Shown here in pieces: positions 57,960 to 64,000 of a DNA stretch of 64,000 bases. Below the pieces are notes generated by a model. That model searched no databases. It worked only from the letters and a program-made list of their open reading frames with translations, and was not told the DNA's origin. Position 1 is the first letter of the stretch. Each line of letters begins with the position of its first letter. A program made the translations under genes and the position numbers. Source of the DNA: Tachypleus tridentatus. Lineage: Eukaryota > Arthropoda > Merostomata > Xiphosura > Limulidae. The stretch lies in contig NC_134834.1 in the NCBI RefSeq assembly GCF_004210375.1, positions 145,113,009 to 145,177,008 on the forward strand. The letters run 5' to 3'.

Positions 57960-58340
57960 TAGAGAGCAGCGTTGAGTATATTTGTCCCTAAAACAAATTC
58001 GAAAATGTGTCCTATTTCCGTCGTTATAAACGTATACGGATGATATTTAGCAGGACATTGGGAAATAATACTCGACATATGTCTACCAAGATTCATTTCG
58101 GTCATTTTGGACTGAGATATACAGCAAAAATAGCATGAAAAATCAGTACCTATATTAACATATAGGATTTGTTTTTAATTTCATGACTTCATGGGATTCT
58201 GATCTCTTAAAAACTTATCATTTCTAAGTTGGATCAAAGTCCAAAAGTATACTAATTTCCGTCCAAATCCATTCAGCCATTTTCTATAAATCTCGCTGTC
58301 AAACGCACACACTCACATAGAGATAAAAACGTAATCTACG
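57960..58340 (+). mobile_element. Possible LINE 3'-end remnant
   Basis: TTTCCGTCCAAATCCATTCA, GCCATTTTCT and the later ACGCACACACTCACATAGAG resemble the conserved 3' tail of RTE-like LINEs in arthropods. No coding part remains. Recognition is by recalled style, so confidence is low. Confidence 0.35.
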
Positions 58341-59647
58341 TTACATGATTACTCTTCCCTTTTACGTTTCGAGAGTCGTTCAAATTGTGTTGTGAGCTTC
58401 ATCGATGGCTGAATGGAGTGAAATGAAAGTTGCTATAGTATGACCGAAGTGATGAGGTTTCGGAGACTTAATGTAACAAAAATCCTCATGTGTTAACATG
58501 GGGATCGATTCTTTCTCATTATTTTTACTCTGATTATCAAAAATGATCGGATTTTGATGAGTGAGCCTACGTAGAATATTATTATTTATTGTTCTACTAA
58601 AAGTGGTTTATGTCCATCGATAAAGACGGATATACGAACGAATTTTCTTATTTTTTAATACCCTAGTGCGATCATCGTTGCGAAGAATAAAAAAGCCTAC
58701 ATTTCCAGTTTCAATACAGCATTGAATTTTTTCTTCCTTTAGTAACAAGCAGAACTAGTTCCTAGTTTCAGATATTAAGCAAAATAAAAGTTCTCATAAT
58801 CTCACACCGGGAAATGTATGGAAATGTATACAAGCGTTTAATACTTTTAGAAATAGATATATTCAATTGAATCGTTTCTCAGGCGCCTAAAATTAAATTG
58901 TACTTAAACACGCAAATACTGGCTTTTAAATGTTCAAAGGAAATCACGTGATAATACTCGTAGTTTGAAAGAAGTGCAAGCTGGGAATTACTCTCAACCG
59001 AAGGATGTTTGTCGATAATATAACTCTATTTAGATAATCCGTAAAGTTTGGGTTCTGCAAATAGTTAAGTAAATAACAAACCCACCAATTAACAGATTAA
59101 AGTATTATATGTACGGTGTTTTCAGTTCTTCTGCTCAGCACAGGGAGTTTAAATAGGACTTAAATAATATGTACTATTGATACTTTACACATATTCTTCT
59201 AAATTATGCAGCAAACAAGCCGCTTAAATTACCAAAAATAAAAATGAAGCCCGCGCTATTATCCGATTTACACTTTACCATTATAACTCAACGAATAGCG
59301 GTGAATTAAATGGTAGATTAGGCTTCCCAACTGTTTTAATAGATTAAAATATTCTTTATGTGGGATTTATGAAGTGACCGTAAAAGCAACGGTTTTCATT
59401 ACTAACCTTACAGGATAACAGGCACAAAATTTAATTGTTTTAGATAAACAATTAATTGCATACTAATGTTTATAAGCTACTCCGCGTCTTCTAAGAAAGC
59501 TTATGTTAGGGTTTTAGATCTATATCGTGGAACGACTTGAAAGTAAAAGAGAGAAAAAATGAAGAAATTATTATATCGTAACTAGTTCCATGTTGTCATA
59601 GATTCTTTCATTTAATAGTTGTTAGAAAATTTCTTTACTCTAAGATG
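58341..59647. other. AT-rich DNA
   Basis: No gene, exon or repeat was recognised. Confidence 0.45.
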
Positions 59648-59735
59648 CCACCTGGTGGTTTAGCGATTATAACGCTAAGGTTTAGTTTCATATCACAGGG
59701 GACAAAGCTTTGTACGTAATAAAAACAAACACCTA
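59648..59735 (+). repeat. SINE-C copy, diverged
   Basis: CCACCTGGTGGTTTAGCGATT, TATAACGCTAAGGTTTAG, ACAAAGCTTTGTACGTAAT. Confidence 0.5.
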
Positions 59736-60187
59736 ATCATTTCTGAGAGTCTACAAATTATTGCCTCTGTTCAAGGCCTAAATTGTTTATGTTTTTCTCA
59801 AAAAAGGAGTAATGTATTTTTTTTTTCTTGAAAATGTCACATTTAATGATTCTTAGTGAATATAATGTTTCTGAAAAGCGTGTTCGTTGTTAGATGAAAG
59901 TATAGAATATGTGCAGGGATGTTTTCAAGATAAGTTTAGAACTCTCCATAGAAATGAGTCATATTACGAAGCATTATGAGTGTCAAGAACTATTTTTTAT
60001 TTTATAAGAATGTTCTTTTCAACAAACTTATTTATTAAATATCACGGATTTGTTATGATCACCCAAACTTATGTTAATAAATGAGATACTAGATTGTGTA
60101 CACAAGAATATCTAAATTTTTGATCATATTGTATAACCTGTAACTTTATGCAAACTAAGTTACCCCAAATCTGCACCTCTATTTATT
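59736..60187. other. AT-rich DNA
   Basis: Nothing was recognised. Confidence 0.4.
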
Positions 60188-60377
60188 GAGGGTGGCGGGT
60201 TCTAATCCCTGTCCTACCAAACATGCTCGCCTTTTCAGGTAAAAGTAGCCCCAGAGTTGGCAGTGGGAGGTAATGACTAGCTGGTTTCTGTCTGGTCTTT
60301 CACTACTACTATATTTTGGAGGGCAAGCACAATTAGCCCTCGTATAGCTTTGCGCGAAAATCAAAAGAAACCAAACC
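60188..60377 (+). repeat. SINE-A copy with internal and 5' deletions
   Basis: GGGTGGCGGGTTCTAATCCCTG, ACCAAACATGCTCGCCTTTTCAG, then a jump to GTAAAAGTAGCCCCAGAGTTGG, and the 3' end AGCTTTGCGCGAAAATC. Confidence 0.85.
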
Positions 60378-60725
60378 GTTTAATAATAAAAGTAAAACTT
60401 GACGTGACAATGATATACCGGTAGATGGCAATAAGAACATAAACCTGGTGTATGTTTTCTTCACAAACCATATACAGAACTTGCGTTTACCATCTAATTC
60501 TATAAATTCTAAGACATTGAATTTATCGATCTCAACCAGGTTACTGGATATATAGACGCCTCCTTTCAACCTATGACCCTAATTATGGGTCGTTATATTA
60601 GTCAAAAATTGTCGAAATCCGGAATGTCAGCCTTAGCCTTCATTTTCCCACCTCTGCCTTTACCTGTTCTCATATAAAGAGTGATTCCAATACTATCATA
60701 TTTAATCCCGTCGAAAAGTAATGCC
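60378..60725. other. AT-rich DNA
   Basis: A 78-codon minus frame (60333-60569) begins in SINE DNA and has no recognised domain. No gene is called. Confidence 0.4.
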
Positions 60726-60846
60726 TCTGAGCGGCACAGCGGTATGTTTGCAGACTATTAGCGCTACAAACCGGGTTTCGATACCCACGGTGGGCAGAGC
60801 GCAGGTAGCCTATTGTACAGCTTTGTGCTTAATTTCAAGCAAATCG
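60726..60846 (+). repeat. SINE-C copy, near full length
   Basis: GAGCGGCACAGCGGTATGTTTG, GACTATTAGCGCTACAAACC, GGGTTTCGATACCCACGGTGG, GCAGAGCGCAGGTAGCC, GCTTTGTGCTTAATTTC. Close to the family consensus. Confidence 0.85.
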
Positions 60847-61071
60847 AAAATTAGTAACCTCAGCGAACAATCTATTAACTAGAAATCCGATTTTAATGCA
60901 GTTATTAAAAGCCCATTTTAGCTAAACACAGTCTTCATTAGTGGTGCGAAGGGGAATACATCTCAGTTGAGTAAACTATTTGTTCTCTTAAAACTAAACA
61001 CCGTCCATGAATAAGAGAAATAATAATGTAACCCCCGCTTGACAGCGGCTAAATTACGAACTTACAATGCT

Positions 61072-61465
61072 AATAGTACTGTACCTCAAGGGGTAGGATT
61101 GCATATTAAGGAGTGAGATAGCAGTTGAGAAGGTAGGACTGTATCTTAAAGGGCAAGACTACATCTTAAAGAGTGAGAATGTGTCTTAAAGGGTAGAACT
61201 ACATCTTAACGGAATGCATCTTAAGGAATAGGACTGTATTTTAAAAGGTAGGTAGAGCTGCACCTTACGAAATAAGACTATCTTAAGGCGTAGGACTACA
61301 TCTTAAGGAGTGTGATTGTATCTTAAAGAATAGGACAGCATCTTAAAGGACAGGACTGCACCTTAAGAAATAAGAATATTTTAAGTAGTAGAATAGCATC
61401 TTAAAGTGTATTACTACATCTTAAAGAGTGGGAATATATCTTAAAGGACAGGACTACGTCTTGAT
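61072..61465. repeat. Minisatellite: about 20-21-bp unit, about 18 copies
   Basis: Unit GGTAGGACTGCATCTTAAAG with frequent substitutions and occasional halved units. Confidence 0.9.
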
Positions 61466-61527
61466 TCTGAATCATATTGTAAGTTTATATAGATTGGTTT
61501 TTCAGTCACAATTCTGGATTCTCAAGA

Positions 61528-61648
61528 GCTTGAAAATTCAATCACTGTCTCATCTTCTCTTGTACTTTGACAAATCACTCACTGTTCTACCTTCTCTTGT
61601 AATTTGACAACTCAGTCACTGTTCTACCTTCTCTTGTACTTTGACAAT
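61528..61648. repeat. Minisatellite: 37-bp unit, 3 copies
   Basis: TCACTGTTCTACCTTCTCTT, GTACTTTGACAACTCAG repeated three times with few changes. Confidence 0.9.
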
Positions 61649-62680
61649 TCACCTACTTTACGGCTTTAGCACAGTTTAAACGTTCAAACAAGAATGTATT
61701 TCTCTATCATTATCGTGTAGCACCTTCTTGCCACTGTCAGTTCTGTAGATTACGCTGTCCAATATAGTTTCACGGTATGACATTGGCTCTTATCGGCATG
61801 GAGCTTTCTGGTTTCTTCGAGTTACACTTCAACTGAGATTTTTTTTTTACAGTTGACAAAAATATGTATGTTCTGCCCTATTACAATACAGTTTACAATT
61901 TCTATAACATAAATACAGCATTTCAGAACTTGGTGAAAACTTAGCTTTTAAACTGCGTAATATTACTAAATATCGACTTCATGAAAGCTTGGCTATAGAT
62001 ATGAAGGATAAAACTATATTTAAAACAGGTTAAAATACAATACGAATCCTGTGACTGGGCTCTTCCGGGTTCTGATATTCATACTTAAAATCTTAAGCAT
62101 GAAAGAAAAGCTAACCCAAGTTATTAATTTATTTTTCAATTAATATTTAAAAACTTAAGTTTCCCTCTCTTTCTAGTTGTTTTCATATTTTTCCCCCAAT
62201 TCATAATCTCCTTTTATTCACCTTTAGTTAGTTATGAATGGGACTTATTCACTTTTTGCAAAAAAAAAAAAAAATATTGAATAAGAATTTCCATATCTCT
62301 TAATATGTAAGCCTTTTTTGTCGTCGTGAATAGCAAAACCCTAGCGGACGAAGGTGGTAAACCTTGATAAGAACAAACTTTGCGACTTGTACGATGCGTC
62401 AGAACGCAACAATAAAGCTATCGAAAGCCAGGAATTACATTTAGTCGAGCTGCAAGTCGGTAAGTACAACATACACGAGAATAAACCGACGGTCTTCTAA
62501 TAAAGAAAGTATCTTTATGTTTTATTTTTTGGACTAATCTCGTGTGATGCAGTATTGTAAAGAAGGGCAATTCTGACTTTTTGTAATTTGTTGTTTTTTG
62601 TTTAAATCTCATCATAATATTGCTATTGACTATTGAGTGTAATATAATGATCTGGACACGAAATGCGAGTAAATGAAGGT
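61649..62680. other. AT-rich DNA
   Basis: The 104-codon minus frame at 62418-62732 starts in a (TTTG)n tail and shows no domain. No gene is called. Confidence 0.4.
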
Positions 62681-62993
62681 TAGATAATATGTTTGTTTGT
62701 TTGTTTGTTTGTTTGTTTTGGGAATTTCGCACAAAGCTACTCGAGGGCTATCTGTGCTAGCCGTCCCTAATTTAGCAGTGTAAGACTAGAGGGAAGGCAG
62801 CTAGTCATCACCACCCACCGCCAACTCTTGGGCTACTCTTTTACCAACGAATAGTGGGATTGACCGTCACATTATACACCCCCACGGCTGGGAGGGCGAG
62901 CATGTTTAGCGCGACGCGGGCGCGAACCCGCGACCCTCAGATTACGAGTCGCACGCCTTACGCGCTTGGCCATGCCAGGCCCTAGATAATATG
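62681..62993 (-). mobile_element. Young SINE-A copy with exact target duplication
   Basis: TAGATAATATG at 62681-62691 and 62983-62993 flanks it exactly. On plus a (TTTG)n run (the (CAAA)n tail on minus) is followed by GGGAATTTCGCACAAAGC, and the copy ends at CCATGCCAGGC. It belongs to the subfamily with GCGCGACGCGGGCGCGAACC, as does the copy at 42057-42387. Confidence 0.93.
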
Positions 62994-63082
62994 AACAACA
63001 AAATAAGAGTTATGTTACAAAACACATAACTTCAGGTAGAATGAAAATAGTAAAATAATTTCTCTTTCACTAGGTTTATAGT

Positions 63083-63200
63083 TCCACGCTAGTACAGCAG
63101 TAAGTATACGAATATACAACTCAAAAATTAGGAGTTCGATTCCCCTCGGTGGATTCAGCAGATAGCTCTATGTGACTCTGCTATAAGAAACACACACGCT
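63083..63200 (+). repeat. SINE-B copy
   Basis: TTCCACGCTAGTACAGCAGTAAG, GGAGTTCGATTCCCCTCGG, GGATTCAGCAGATAGC, TGACTCTGCTATAAGAAACACACAC. Confidence 0.85.
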
Positions 63201-64000
63201 GCTGAAGTTTGTTTTATGTTTTATTTGTCATAAAATTAAAACTAGAACGTAAACGTTTACATTTTCCCTTTGTTTCCATTTACTGATTGCTTGCAACGAC
63301 CAAACTCGATGACGTAATACACTTTTATATTTATTACTTTGTATCGAAGTAAGTAAACCATAAATTTTTAATTTCTCCAAATTATGTTACCATTTTCTTG
63401 TTTGGATTCTATTTAAATAGTGCGCATATTTTAAATATATATGTATATGCATATATTTATCATTGGAACATTTTTTTTATTTTGATGAAAACTTTGAATT
63501 CCAATTTATTACTAGGATTAGACAGCAGCGCACCTAGTGGCCAACTAAAGACCTATAAACCATTTTCGTTTAAGAGGTACCGCCGCTATCTTTTATTATA
63601 ATGACAATACTAATATTTGCTAATCAAAGATTTGTTGTACTTGTCTTGATATGTATATCATATTTTTTTGTTTCTATGACAGATTTTTACCACAGGATTA
63701 ACTCACTTTTTACCAGTAATGTGATTTAACACTTTTCGCGAAGTACGATTTTTTTCCAGTGCTTGGAAGCATTTATATTACATACTTTATTCTTAATTAA
63801 TACAATTAGATTCAAAGAAAGAAAGAAACAGCGTCGAAGTTTAAAGATTAGAAATAACGAAAGGGTTAAACAGTTTGGCCCATATATTTGCTAAAAGCTT
63901 TATTAGTTAGGGCCCGCCCGTATTTCTCAGTTACAAATGATCTGTTTTATCAATGGGTCAAGAAAAAACTAGAGCTAGAGCCAGGAAATTACTTGTGGTA
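63201..64000. other. AT-rich DNA at the window end
   Basis: No gene or repeat was recognised; the 67-codon plus frame at 63398 has no distinguishing feature. Confidence 0.4.

Noticed and set aside
60640-60720. Possible orcokinin signal exon with AGAACAG-GTAAAG donor on minus
   Set aside because: The frame from the upstream ATG is closed by TGA, and the nearer ATG leaves only three codons.

Overview
The window looks like arthropod nuclear DNA, most likely from a chelicerate and possibly a horseshoe crab. It is AT-rich, gene-poor and full of tRNA-derived SINEs and minisatellites. Its genes have GT-AG introns, and it carries an orcokinin neuropeptide exon, a family known from arthropods and their relatives. 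The horseshoe-crab suggestion rests on remembered repeat style and is weak.

Three host genes can be supported, all on the minus strand. (1) 13088-16194 encodes a large protein with C2H2-like fingers, an Asn-Cys-Gln-Asp-Phe motif and a long multi-pass membrane part. It has one clear 182-bp intron and an apparent frameshift near 13990. (2) 51475-52014 is the mature-peptide exon of an orcokinin precursor; its signal-peptide exon was not found. (3) 36718-45091 is a two-exon secreted precursor: a 26-residue signal-peptide exon at 45014-45091 and a 158-residue exon at 36718-37194, joined in phase 0 across a 7.8-kb intron. Its short S-L-D-x-L-x-G-like units resemble the second peptide class in the orcokinin exon. 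It may be a tandem, divergent orcokinin-type gene, and it is the most interesting novelty here.

Mobile elements fill much of the rest. 1-12 kb holds a decayed hAT (ZBED-type) transposase and a broken gene for a transposon-associated domain. 29.2-31.2 kb is a 38-copy, 53-bp tandem array. 32-35 kb has two abutting hAT elements, one short and non-autonomous and one about 2.6 kb with a ruined transposase; the longer has a SINE nested inside. 37.28-38.90 kb is a Penelope-like retroelement with inverted terminal repeats, a 14-bp exact target duplication and hammerhead-ribozyme-like motifs, inserted 86 bp upstream of the last exon of gene 3. A related 150-bp inverted-repeat element with an intact-looking hammerhead core lies at 43.36-43.50 kb in the same intron.

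Three tRNA-derived SINE families recur on both strands. SINE-A is about 265 bp with a CGT triplet in the anticodon-loop position. SINE-B is about 115 bp and ends in an ACACAC tail. SINE-C is about 115 bp and ends in TTTGTGCTTAA. From 46 to 62 kb there are many unrelated minisatellites with 20-90-bp units. Remaining stretches are AT-rich DNA in which no coding or structural signal was recognised.
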